A stretch of DNA of 64,000 nt from Welwitschia mirabilis (lineage: Eukaryota; Gnetophyta; Gnetopsida; Welwitschiales). Of this stretch, positions 25,601-35,975 are shown one piece after another; within the stretch, counting starts at the first letter, position 1, and each line of letters opens with the position of its first letter. The stretch is taken from NCBI GenBank assembly GCA_051453625.1, contig JBOZIK010000001.1, forward strand, positions 32,822,226 through 32,886,225. The letters are read 5' to 3'. The notes beneath the pieces are model-generated. The model was not told the DNA's origin. It saw only the letters and a program-made list of their open reading frames with translations, and ran no database searches. A program made the position numbers and the translations under genes.

Positions 25601-28600
25601 AGCTCTTCACCCAATAGTCGTATCATGTAAACCGAACTCTTGAAGCCTTCACTGCACAAAGGTTGCTAGCCCTACTAGCCCTCCCTATTGAAACCTTGAA
25701 CAAAACATGAACTATGGAATCCAAAGCTTGATGGTTCACAACTTCACATGCACATCCACAAACAACAACTAAAAGCAGGATTGAAATTGGTAGCATTGAA
25801 AGCCGCTTTCTAAAGAAAGATCCTCTCCTAACTACTACACCCGCTCTAGGTCTCGACTACCCCTACAGTTGCTCTACAACAAAGCTGGCAACAACAAGAA
25901 AAAGACACATCAAGTCGATTTAGAGTAGAAAGGCATGTTATGGATATGCTTCCATTATGGAACCCACCTCTCCTAGTCATTACACTATTTACTTAGTGCA
26001 ACCTTTTTTGGTGTTCTTTTAGAATTTTGGTGTGGTTGGGATATGATAAACATAAGGGCCTATGAATTAACATTAAATGCTTACATAACGGAAAACTAAA
26101 GGCTCCATGATAGTTTGAAGTAGAAGATAAAAAGAAAACTTATTACATTTTTCTCACGCAAATGGTCTAAACTAAATTCAAGGTTCATTATTGCTTGCCA
26201 AAGTGGGCCTTGGTTGCTCTCTATTACATCTCTTTGTTCGTTGTCCATTCCTCGGAGACTTCTCTTGTGCTCCTTTTGGAGTATTTTTCCTCCGGTTTTT
26301 GCAATTTTCTTTGTTTATTCTCACTTGTGGTCTAATGCTAACATCTTGCTAGCATTGCTGGGATCTTTTCTTTTCTCCACATTGAGACCTTTCCCTTGCA
26401 AAGGATCCTTTCTTTTAGCATCGTATTTGTCCTATTTGTGTCATTTGCTTTCCTTCGGCTAGGAAATTAACTAAGAGGGGAACAAGGGTTTTAAGCATGG
26501 AGCTCATGATGCCAATATCCATTTGGTTGGGTATGCGCTCCACATGCCTAGCCCGACAAGTGGGTAAATTTGAAGGGTTCCAATTTCCCCCTAAGTCATG
26601 GCTTTTGGTGTGATAGTATTAGGCCCAACAATGGGTATAAGAACCATAGTTTTTGGCTAGTCTCAGGTTCAAGTCTCCCTGGTGGCTTCTCGGTTCATGT
26701 GAACACTTGACATGTGGATTGAGAGGGAGATTGTTGGGAGATTGTTGGGTATGCGCTTCACATGCCCCGCCTGACAAGTAGATAAATATAAAGGGTTCCA
26801 ATTTCCCCCTAAGTCATGGCTTTTGGTGTTATGGTAAAGGGCCCAACACATTTCGCTAGAAGAAATACTAAAACTAAGAAGAATGCTTTCCTCATACCAT
26901 AGATTAGTATCAATTGCTTTTATCACAGATTCCAAAGGTTTCTTCCAAAGAAGATTAGAATACATGTCAGATGGTGACCTTGCCTCACCACATTCCACTA
27001 AAGTCAGTGACCATAGCTATTGCCATTGTTGCAAGACTCGGACTCGCCATCTGATTCGGCTAGGGGAAAAAGCTCGTGACTCGGCTCAACTCGGGAGCTG
27101 ACTCAGCACAGACTCGAAAGTCAAAAAGAGTCACTAGAGAGTTTCATGTACAAATGTGCCAGGACTCACGAAATCTCGCCACAACTTGCCAAATCTTGCA
27201 AAGAGTCGTTGAGCTTTGCAACTTTTGGGAGTTGACTCGAACTCGACGAGTTTCTACCCACCCGACTCGCAAGTTCAAAAAAACTCGGGACTTGGAGAGT
27301 ACTCCTCGAGACTTGGAGGGTCTTGCAACAATGGCTACGGCAATGAAGATGTCCTTCCATTATTGGACCATCTATAAGTTGCCATGTTCTTGATAGCATG
27401 TTCCTAAAGGTCAAGCTCCTGACTCTAATTTGCATGCCTTCACTGATTATCACTCTTGAAGAAGCCAAAGGAGCCATGGCACACTAAAGCCTTGACAATA
27501 ACAATCATGATTCTATGTGGTAATGGACACACATATAAAAGAGTCATTTGTTCATCTTCTTGAAGTGTGATAAGCTAGGCATGTGATGCAGTCTTCCTTT
27601 AGTTAGCATGTGAATATCAAGTCATAGATTTACTAGATATCAACATAAAAATATAAGGCTAAAGGATGGACTTTGGCTCTGAAAGATCTATATAAGGCTA
27701 GAGGATGTACTTTGGCTCTGAAAGATCAACCAGCATAGTTTATCATATGCACGTTCAGTTCATGTGGTGGTATGAGACTCATTCCATTCAGATTAAGTTA
27801 ATTGGAAAACTATGGTTAAGAAAATAGCAGGAAAAACAGTAAAACAGCAAGCAGAAGAGAAAAACACAAAAGGAAGATACAGAGTATTTTTTGAAGTTCA
27901 TAGACCTACCATAATATTTTTCACTTAGTTAATAACGTTTTCACTTTTGTCTAAATGAGATATCCTTCTTCATGTCCCCAGTATGTTTTGGGAGTGTGTC
28001 CAGGACAGGGAGAGGGCGATGATGCAAACTTTTAACAGGGAGTTTCTTTCAAACAAGTTCACCATTATCCAGGGGAGTATCTATTAGTTATTCCCTTGTG
28101 TTGTTGTGTCGCAATATATGGCCATGCATGAGCTCGATGAGGTTCTGTCTTCGGCCAATAAGGCGCGTGTTGTTGGAGGTTTACACATGCCTTAATGAAA
28201 TGTCAACATAAAGTTTATGCATTGCTTGTGCTTTAATAATCTTCCTTTTGACGCCTTGTGATATGATGGTGCCAAGGTGGAATTATGGTTTGTGGACATA
28301 TTCTAACATTAGTGCAAGGGTTTTCAGCTAGAATGTTAAACCCTCTAGAGAATTTTGCTAATGCTATGATAATGATAAGAATTGCATCTGAATCCATACC
28401 TTTATTAAGATTTTAGTCTATGTAATAACTTTATCTGCTTTGAAGTAACAAAAAGCCAAAAGAATGCAGAATAGAAGTCAGAAGGCTAATACTATGAAAC
28501 AGTAAAATGTACTTTGATCTGAGAAACAGAAGTATGCAAACCAAGGCACAGAGAGAAAATTTGGTTTCAAAACAATCATAATCATGGCTTTTAGAAGTTG

Positions 28601-30897
28601 TTCGTGTCATGTAGATGAATTAAGTAGTCCAAATAAAGTCTCTGCAAATTACGATAAACATATAAATGAATCTTTGAAACAATTCAGTGCCCTACATGTC
28701 ACATGATGAAGCCTTAAAATTTTTATGTCTAGCCTCCAAATGAGCTTAATTTCTTAAAAATTCATTGACATCATGTGAGATAAAGGATACTGACTAAAAT
28801 ATACAACTAGCAGCATGCAAAGTCTTACTCATTAACCAACAGTATTAGGCATCTGAATCCATACTTTTATTAAGATTTTAGTCTATGTAATAACTTTATC
28901 TGCTTTGAAGTAACAAAAAGCCAAAAGAACGCAGAATAGAAGTCAAAAGGCAAGTACTATAAAACCGCAAAATGTACTTTGATCTGAGAAACATAAGTAT
29001 GCAAACGAAGGCACAGAGAGAAAATTTGGTTTCAAACAATCATAATCATGGCTTTAGAAGTTGTTCGTGTCACGGAGATGAATTAAGTAGTCCAAATAAA
29101 GTCTCTGCAAATTACGATAAACATATAAAATTATACATGAATCTTTAAATCAATTCAGTGCCCTACATGTCACATGATGAAGCCTTGAAATTTTTATGTC
29201 TAGCCTCCAAATGAGCTTAATTTCTTAAAAATTCATTTACATCATGTGAGATAAAGAATACTGACTAAGATATACAATAGCAGTATGCAAAGTCATACTC
29301 ATTAACCAACAGTACTAGGCTATTGGCCAAGAAGATGAAAAGTTCAATAGAAAAAAAATTTCCTGCACAGTTAAAACTGAAATGGAATTCTCTAAAAGCA
29401 AGAAAACGTTGCCTCATGCACAACTTGGCATTCACCAATGTGCAAACCACCATTCCTAACTAGAGTTAACATCCTACCAACATAATCGCGGCGTGAAGTC
29501 AGTAAAGTTACACACAGAAAGTTATGACTTAAAAAGCACTCCTCTTTAAGTTGCACTCAGAAGATTACAACATCTAACAAGAAACTGAAACTGAAACTAT
29601 TTCCTAATCTATAAAGCCATCAGTGCCCTACAAAATCCTTTGAAAGGGATAAAATATTATCTTTTGGGATATGTTGATAATCTTACTTGAAAGCTGGTTT
29701 AAAAAAACTCGAAATTCTAATTTATTAATTCAGAAGAGCATTCTTTTCAGTTGCATAAGCAATCATAACGTCAGCTTCATTCAAGCAAGCACACCACTGA
29801 CGCTGTCTGCTAGTATAGTTTCCTCTTAATTAATTTGCAACTCTTAGATGTCGGTTTTAGAACAGACAGGGAGCTATAGGCCTTTAAAATCTTTTGTGCG
29901 GGTGCCAGAGTGGATGAGAACTTGAAAGACTCATCGGAGCAGGAAATAACTTGGGAGAATTGCATTTTCTTTATAGCCAATAATTTTGGAATGCATTGAA
30001 AATTATAGAAGAATTTGAAAAACGTAAAACAAGCATCCCAAAGCAAGTATTTAAAAACAAGTACTCTGCTTTTCACGGGGTAGAAGCCAAAAATTAAAAA
30101 ACAAACGATATAATCCACTAATATCCACAAGGGAAGGAAGATCCGGCAAAATTTCAAACCTTAAGCTTCAGTAGTAACTCTAGATCCGTCATTCTTCCTG
30201 GTTTATCAGCTTCTGTTTCATTTCAAACTAACTGAAATGTTACTAGGATGATTGCTGCGAAGAGGATGCATTATACTAAGGTAAATAAAGAAATGGAAGT
30301 TTTTAAGATGACTGCTGATAACAGAACCTTTAGTGGTAACGTAAAGAGATAGTTTCAATTTAAAGTTAGCACACTTCAAGATTCTCCTTAGCTTCATGTG
30401 GAAAATGATAATCCACAAAGTTGCAGGAAGGCCGTAATTACAGGTAAGAACAAACATGCAAACGTAACGCAGAACGAAGATGAAGACATCAGATCTAACT
30501 GATCGTAGTACTAAAACGTCAACACTTCTCTAAAGAGTCCCGAAAAGAAAAACATTTTCCGAAATAAAGATACATCCAACGTCTCCAAATGTCGCCCCGA
30601 ACCCGCCGATCCCTAAATTAGAAGTGCTAAATCCACAATTCCAAGCAACTGAAGCTCTTCCTCTAAACGAAAGATATTACAACTCTGAGAGGAGAAGAAA
30701 CCCTTACCGAAACCATCTTCAACAAGGTAGTTGAAAGTATGGCTGTCACAGTTGTACGTGAACTTGTTGTTGGAAGCAGGAAGCTTTTGCAGACACTGAG
30801 CAGCTATCGATGTGAAATTGCCAGTGAACTCTGTATATTCTGCAAGAACAACGGTACCTCGAGCAACAAAGCTGTATATCAAGCCATGCTGGCCCAT
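22651..30897 (-). CDS. VAMP72: VAMP72-type longin R-SNARE (5 exons, complete)
   Basis: Exons (minus strand) 30897-30708, 23657-23516, 23430-23310, 23001-22939 and 22800-22651 join to 221 residues with GT/AG borders and correct phase throughout. Residues 1 to about 110 are the longin domain ([20 protein letters not shown], later [16 protein letters not shown]). About 125-188 is the R-SNARE coiled coil ([20 protein letters not shown]), with the zero-layer Arg155 in [11 protein letters not shown]. Residues 197-214 are a hydrophobic tail anchor ending VCGGFQCGK. In plants VAMP72 proteins sit on secretory vesicles and endosomes and pair with Qa/Qbc SNAREs at the plasma membrane or cell plate. Length equals the family norm (about 220). 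The start at 30897 matches the family MGQ start; an in-frame ATG 12 bases upstream (METI) is the alternative. Intron 1 is 7050 bp and carries several mobile elements; the others are 85, 308 and 138 bp. The gene appears intact and functional. Confidence 0.95.
26525..26630 (+). repeat. left terminal repeat of the TRIM
   Basis: Begins GGTTGGGTATGCGC (first base T to G relative to the right copy) and ends GGCCCAACA. Confidence 0.88.
26743..26848 (+). repeat. right terminal repeat of the TRIM
   Basis: Begins TGTTGGGTATGCGC and ends GGGCCCAACA. It shares the identical core TTCCAATTTCCCCCTAAGTC with the left copy. Confidence 0.88.
27022..27335. mobile_element. ACTCG-rich element bounded by a 16-bp perfect inverted repeat
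   Basis: GCCATTGTTGCAAGAC (27022-27037) and its exact reverse complement (27320-27335) enclose 282 bp packed with ACTCG/CGAGT pentamers (about ten) and related GAGTC words, in a GC-richer context than the intron around it. Inverted ends plus dense subterminal repeats are typical of non-autonomous DNA transposons such as hAT-type MITEs; the superfamily is inference. No clean 8-bp target duplication was found. No protein is encoded. Confidence 0.6.
27983..28195 (+). pseudogene. unidentified near-open reading frame relic in intron 1
   Basis: A 70-codon frame with a single internal TAG begins [20 protein letters not shown] and, after the stop, reads [15 protein letters not shown]. Its base composition is richer in GC than the flanks and it looks protein-derived. 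I do not recognise the family. It may be a captured gene fragment or a transposon relic. Confidence 0.3.
28384..29320. repeat. tandem direct duplication, two units of about 465 bp
   Basis: Unit 1 (28384-28850) and unit 2 (28849-29320) both run from GCATCTGAATCCATAC to CCAACAGTA(T/C)TAGGC, with roughly 5 percent differences and a small insertion in unit 2. The units abut with no spacer. It is a segmental duplication within intron 1; the unit has no coding content that I can see. Confidence 0.92.
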
Positions 30898-31014
30898 GAT
30901 CGTCTCCAAATCCCTCTCGCCTTCACGAATTGGACCCAGAAGGGAGGGTTTCGCGCTCTACAAGAGTAAACCCGCGTGGCAAAAATGAATGGGGGCACCT
31001 GGATCCTGTAAGCC

Positions 31015-31023
31015 CTATTTATA
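31015..31023 (-). promoter_or_regulatory. TATA box of the R-SNARE gene
   Basis: TATAAATAG on the minus strand, about 120 bp upstream of the start codon. Transcription would begin near 30985, giving a leader of about 90 nt. The region between here and exon 1 is comparatively GC-rich. Confidence 0.65.
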
Positions 31024-31748
31024 ATTCAAACCGAGTTCCAAAGAACTTCACCGGAAAGGAAAGAAAGCACAGAGCTTGAGAAAATATTCCGTAAAAATGG
31101 GTTGCAGGTTTTTACCTTTTTGGAAAATGCTGTGGTAATTCAAATGGACGACTCTCCCTTTTACCACAAATGAAAAATGAAATTAAGGGGGTGGGAAACT
31201 TATTTGGATTATAATAAAGTAAAATATTACGTATTTTATTTGAAATGCTAAGTTCACAAATTACAGGGATTAAAAGGATAAAGAATTCAAAAGGAGGTGA
31301 AGGAGGTGAGCTATTAAGTGGGAGGGAATGTTTAAACTTTTAGTGGTTGTACTTTCTTTGAAAGTATAGTTCCCAATTTAAACTTTTAGTGATTGTACTT
31401 TTCTTAGTCTCCATCATTGCTGAGATGAATGATTTATATGTGATATTTATTAGTTTATTATTGTTGAAAGACTTTCCTGAAAATCAAACTCACAATCACA
31501 AAGTCACAAGAGCATCACTATATCAAGATGTCTCTAAGGAGACTATTATAAATAGCTAAAAATTAAATAGGTTTATTGTCTCTATAAAAATTTTCTTAGC
31601 CATTTATAATAGTATTTTGTGCATAATCATATACCAATATATATCATATACTACTTCATGTCTCTTACCTCTTTTTGAATTGTTCATTATTTTAATCCCC
31701 ATGATTTTTTATATTTATGAAGTAACCATTTCAAAAAAAAATTGCCAC

Positions 31749-31937
31749 AAAAGTGGTAGTCTAACTAGTGGATACTTGTCCTCCATTCAAAAGGTTATGA
31801 GTGTGAACTTTTAAGTGTGCTTCTTGGCACACTTAAGGCCATAGCAACATTAAATCATCCATTGAGGCAATTACAAGGGCTATACTTCTAAGAAGAGATC
31901 CAATCACTAAAAGTACTAAATTCGAAATTCCTCAAAT
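31749..31937 (+). mobile_element. tRNA-derived SINE-like element, copy D
   Basis: Starts AGTGGTAGTCTAACTAGTGG, has a decayed B box (GAGTGTGAAC), CACTTAAGGCCATAG, and a tail AGTACTAAATTCGAAATTCC. Its tail recurs after the N gap at 32058-32102 because the gap flanks are duplicated. Confidence 0.6.
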
Positions 31938-31957
31938 TAAAATTTAGTAGAACACAA

Positions 31958-32057
31958 NNNNNNNNNNNNNNNNNNNNNNNNNNNNNNNNNNNNNNNNNNN
32001 NNNNNNNNNNNNNNNNNNNNNNNNNNNNNNNNNNNNNNNNNNNNNNNNNNNNNNNNN
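31958..32057. other. assembly gap (100 N) with duplicated flanks
   Basis: About 58 bases before the gap (from 31900) are nearly identical to the bases just after it (from 32060), so the real sequence may contain no gap at all. Confidence 0.97.
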
Positions 32058-32483
32058 AATAGATACAATCACTAAAAGTACTAAATTCGACATTCCTCAA
32101 ATTAAAATTTAGTAGTACACAATTCTTATAATTTATAAGGATTTTATGCTTTACATTTAAAAAAAAAAAAAAAGGAATCCTAGAAACATTGATACTTTTA
32201 ACTAATTAAGAAATATACTAGAGAAAATGTTACTATCATAAATAAATACATTAAAAAAACCTCACATAACTTTTTGAATGGTAATAAGAAGCCCTAAAAG
32301 AACCTATTCTAGTAGTTTAGAACCATCTAAAAATTAAGAAATATAGAATTTAAGGGAAATAAAGACTTGAAATAGGTTATTCTATTAGTGAAAAAAATTA
32401 TTAAATTTCTTATAAGTTCATTAGGTTCTAAATGGTGTAGTGTTATTATACTTGTATTACATTCATAAAGATAGGACTCAAAA

Positions 32484-32690
32484 GCTAATGTAGCGGTAAT
32501 GTAACTATTACGATACTTATCCTCCACACAAGAAATTGTGGGTTCAAACCTTTCAATGCTCTACTTGGCAACAAAACTTCTATGAGTCAAGAAGTGTAAT
32601 CACTTAATTTGATTGGAAAATCATGGTGGTTGTACACCTCGGAAGAGGTACATGTATTAAAAGTTTGAAATTTAACATCCTTTCCCTAAC
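32484..32690 (+). mobile_element. tRNA-derived SINE-like element, copy E
   Basis: Has the A-box region GCGGTAATGTAACTATTACG (decayed), a good B box GTGGGTTCAAACC, then CTACTTGGCA, AATCATGGTGGTTGTACACC and the tail AAATTTAACATCCTTTCCC. Confidence 0.6.
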
Positions 32691-32932
32691 AAAGTTAAAA
32701 CCTAAGAGTTTCCAAACACTCATTTTAATTATTGATCTAAATTCTAAGATATGAAATAAAGTTATCGTAATAAAAATGTTCATCATCTCACTAGGAATAG
32801 AAGCATATGAAAAATATGTAGGGTTCACAATAAAGCTAAAAATAGATTTCTTTATCATAATCTAGATATAACACCACATGAAAATATTTCTAATATGATT
32901 TAATTAAGAGTGAGAATGAGCTAATTTACCAA

Positions 32933-33125
32933 TGAGATGGTAGCCTAACTAGTGGGACACTCATCTCCTATTAGAGATGTCATGGATTCGAATGTTTAGG
33001 TGCACTTCTTATTACACTCTAAGGCCCTATGCATAATTAGATCATTCATTTGTGTGATCATTATGGCTATACTTCAAGGGGAAGGTATGATCACAAAAAG
33101 ATTTAAGTTCAACATCCCTCCCTAG
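32933..33125 (+). mobile_element. tRNA-derived SINE-like element, copy F
   Basis: Starts GATGGTAGCCTAACTAGTGG, has ATGGATTCGAATG at the B-box position, then CTCTAAGGCCCTATG, GCTATACTTCAAGGGG and the tail TTTAAGTTCAACATCCCTCC. Three copies (D, E, F), all on the plus strand, lie within 1.4 kb. Confidence 0.65.
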
Positions 33126-33447
33126 AATGTAATAATTTTATTTATATTTTAATATCTGAGTATATGAATGATGTAAAGTATTAAACGTAGTTAGTAGATT
33201 CATAATAAACTACATCCAATGTAATCATCTAAAATAACTACATATGTAATTATATCTAGAATTGAGTCGTAGTCAGTTTGATGTATGGTTATAATTGGTA
33301 AGCTTTAATGTCTTACATCTAAGTCTGATAATATGTGGTTGGATTATGATTCTATTCATTTATTTAAAGAACAAATGAAAAGAGCATAGCACATTAGATA
33401 CATATCACAAGCCAGACCTATTATCATGTTCAGAGATTTAGTCCAAA

Positions 33448-33506
33448 TAGTTAAATAAAAACTAAATAAAAATAAAAATAGTTAAATAAAAACTAAATAA
33501 AAATAA
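33448..33506 (+). repeat. short tandem duplication (about 29 bp, two units)
   Basis: AATAGTTAAATAAAAACTAAATAAAAATA occurs twice in succession. Confidence 0.85.
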
Positions 33507-35082
33507 TTTTTATCTAGTGGGATCTATTAAGCTAATTTAATTGTCAAATTCTTCATTTATTTATTAGCATATTATTATTTGAAATGTAATTCATTACTTT
33601 ATTAGTTGAGACTTATTATGCTACAATTATTATTTTAAATGCTTTATTTTCTTGTAACAACTACAATTAATAATATTATTTTTATAGCCTTTTCTCATTC
33701 ATTTAATGATATTCTTTATTGTCTGAATTAATAGTTGTATAAATATTATTTTATTTTCTTTTGTAACTGTTGCATTTAATGTATCATGATTAGTATATTT
33801 CATATCAAATATTCTTGTAACTCTATAATTAATAAGATGCATTATATTAGCTTATTTAAATATGTTATCTTAGTTGTGCATGCTATTATCATGTTGCATT
33901 TTCTTTTATTAGAAATTAGCATTTATTCATTATGACAAATATTTATATGTGGCAAAATCTTATCTTGATCTTTTTGTTGAAATTAATTACTAAATGTCTC
34001 ATCTTGATTCTTTTTCTTAATAAATGCAAGTTGTGGTATGTTTTCAGAATTTTGGCATTTTCTTTGGAGGGCTTATTGGAGTAAATACCAGTCATTCCTT
34101 ATTTTTTCTAAAAAGAGTGAATGCTATGTAAATAGGTTTTATCTTTTTTATATTTATCTTACAAAATAACAAGAATTTTTGGATGATGTAATGTATGTAT
34201 TGATGATGAAGACATCTTTTTCATACCTATTATTTACTTATTATTGGCAAAATATTTTTGGCATGTTGAGCATTCTCTGTTATTATAATGAAATATTAAA
34301 TGTGCTCAATGGCCAATCAAAGTAGTGATTAGGGGTTAGAGACTCATAACTATTTTCCAAGAATAATACTAACTTGTATGTATCCCTTGGAATTCCTCAT
34401 ATCTTTTGAATTCCTTTATCTCATTATAAACAGGATCCTTTTTCTTCTTAGTCTTATGTTTTTTAAAGATCTATTAGTCTTAAAACATTAGAGAACTTCT
34501 ACCTTGAAGCTTTGAAAACTTTGGAGTGTTTAGAATCTTGGAATCTTTAAAGCATGGGCATAGCAATCTTAAAACTTGAAAAACTTCATGTTGAATTATG
34601 GATATGATGTTAGTCTGATTTGTATCTCTTATATGGTCCTATGTAATTCTTGAATTTTGTATGATCTATATTTCTTATATATCCAATGTAATTTTTATGG
34701 TTTTCTTGTATCTTTTATATGATTCTACTATTACTTTTATTTCAAGCATGATTCCATTGCATTCTTACAGATTGTGTACAATCCTAAGTTCTTTCATCCT
34801 TTTGTGGTCTAAATGAATTCTTATTTTCTTATGAAATTTTATGTTTCTTGGAATTTTTGTAAATTCTTAAATTTCTTTTTTTTATTTCCATCTATTTTAA
34901 TCTTTGAGTATTAGTTGTATAATCAAAAATTATTCGTGTATGATCTTAACTCTTGTGAAGTAAAATATTGCATCTTTAGATTATTTTGTGGAGTATCTTG
35001 ATATTTGAAAAGATAATCTATGGAATTAAATCATATTCTTATGACATAGTTAAAACTTCAAATCTTCTTATGAAAAATAGAG

Positions 35083-35285
35083 TTCCACAGATCACCAAAT
35101 GAGGTAGTGGAATATGGAAATCCACTGATCGCTGAATGAGAAAGTGGGAATGATGATCAATAAATCATTGAATGAGGCAGTGGATGACAAAGATAAAATA
35201 TAACTAGTTTATGAAATAAAATTATAGATTGTTGGATGAGGTAGTGGGCATGATAATCCACAGATAGCTAAATAAGGCAATGAAA
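35083..35285 (+). repeat. degenerate hairpin minisatellite, five units
   Basis: Five variants of CCACAGATCGCTGAATGAGG followed by TAGTGG occur at about 35083, 35122, 35155, 35224 and 35252. Several units begin with TCCAC and end with GTGGA, so each can fold into a short stem with an 18-base loop (perfect 6-bp stem in unit 1, TTCCAC/GTGGAA). Spacing is irregular. Confidence 0.6.
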
Positions 35286-35879
35286 TGATGAAAATAAAAT
35301 ATTATTGGTTTATCTCATTTCCATTTTCATGAAAATGAATTATAACTAGTTTATTCTTGTCTTATCTTAATCTATCTTATGCCTTAGGGTTCTTCCTATC
35401 TCTATTTTTGCCTTACGTAGGCCATACTACAAACTATAATGATTCACAATTCTCACTCCATACTATTTTGTATTAAATAGGTGATAAACTAAAGTACATT
35501 AAAGGGTGATGTATCTTGTTGAGAAGGGCATATGGAAATGAAATAATTATTATCCATTTTGTGCTTGAAAAAGATTAATTTGTATTTATCTATTCCCTAT
35601 TGTAACTTGTAATCTTTTCATGTCTTATGGTAACTTTTTATTTCTAAACAATTATAGTCATTTATCTGTAATTGACTTATAAACATTGTATCTTTAAGAT
35701 ATAAAATTGTTCTTAGACCTGCAATTTTGATTTTAATATAAAAAAGGTTCATAATTAAAGCTTTACTTGAGGCTTTAGTTTAATAAATTTGGCTAAGACT
35801 TTTCAATTATAAATATCCCTTTCTTATGGAGATTAACCTTATGGCGTTCATCATTATATTTGAAGTTTTTAGGTAAAAA

Positions 35880-35975
35880 GCATGGACTTCACATTTTTAT
35901 CTTAAGAGCAACATTTCAAGTTTTGAGTTCTAAAAAGGTAGACTTCACATTTTGGTATTAGAGAAACACTTGAAG
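35880..35975 (+). repeat. degenerate tandem duplication of about 58 bp
   Basis: Two units share GACTTCACATTTT, then TTAGAG/TTAAGAG, ACA.TT and AAGTTTTTG/AAGTTTTG. No function assigned. Confidence 0.6.

Larger units (their letters stand above)
26525..26848 (+). mobile_element. TRIM (miniature LTR retrotransposon) in intron 1
   Basis: Two direct terminal repeats of 106 bp (26525-26630 and 26743-26848; about 87 percent identical by eye) flank a 112-bp internal part. The 3' repeat starts TGTTGGG and ends CCCAACA, the usual TRIM terminus. Directly after the 5' repeat, TGGGTATAAGAACC (26632-26645) resembles the initiator Met tRNA binding site. A purine-rich tract (GAGAGGGAGATTG, from about 26721) precedes the 3' repeat. 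The element is bounded by a perfect 5-bp target duplication CATTT (26520-26524 and 26849-26853). There is no coding capacity, so it depended on proteins of another element. It is antisense to the R-SNARE gene. Confidence 0.88.
23658..30707 (-). other. intron 1 of the R-SNARE gene (7050 bp)
   Basis: Donor GTAAG at 30707-30703 and acceptor TTTTTAG ending at 23658. It holds a TRIM element, an ACTCG-rich inverted-repeat element, a 465-bp tandem duplication and a 71-codon near-open relic at 27983-28195. The rest (about 23.7-26.5 and 29.3-30.7 kb) shows nothing recognisable. Confidence 0.9.

Noticed and set aside
26214-26462. 82-codon hydrophobic ORF that looks membrane-spanning
   Set aside because: It lies in intron 1 in pyrimidine-rich DNA, which yields Leu/Phe/Ser-rich frames by composition alone.
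30898-30909. Alternative upstream ATG giving the R-SNARE four more residues (METI)
   Set aside because: Family proteins start at the MGQ position, so I used 30897; the upstream start cannot be excluded.
30739-30969. Plus-strand ORF over R-SNARE exon 1
   Set aside because: It is the complementary shadow of a conserved coding exon.
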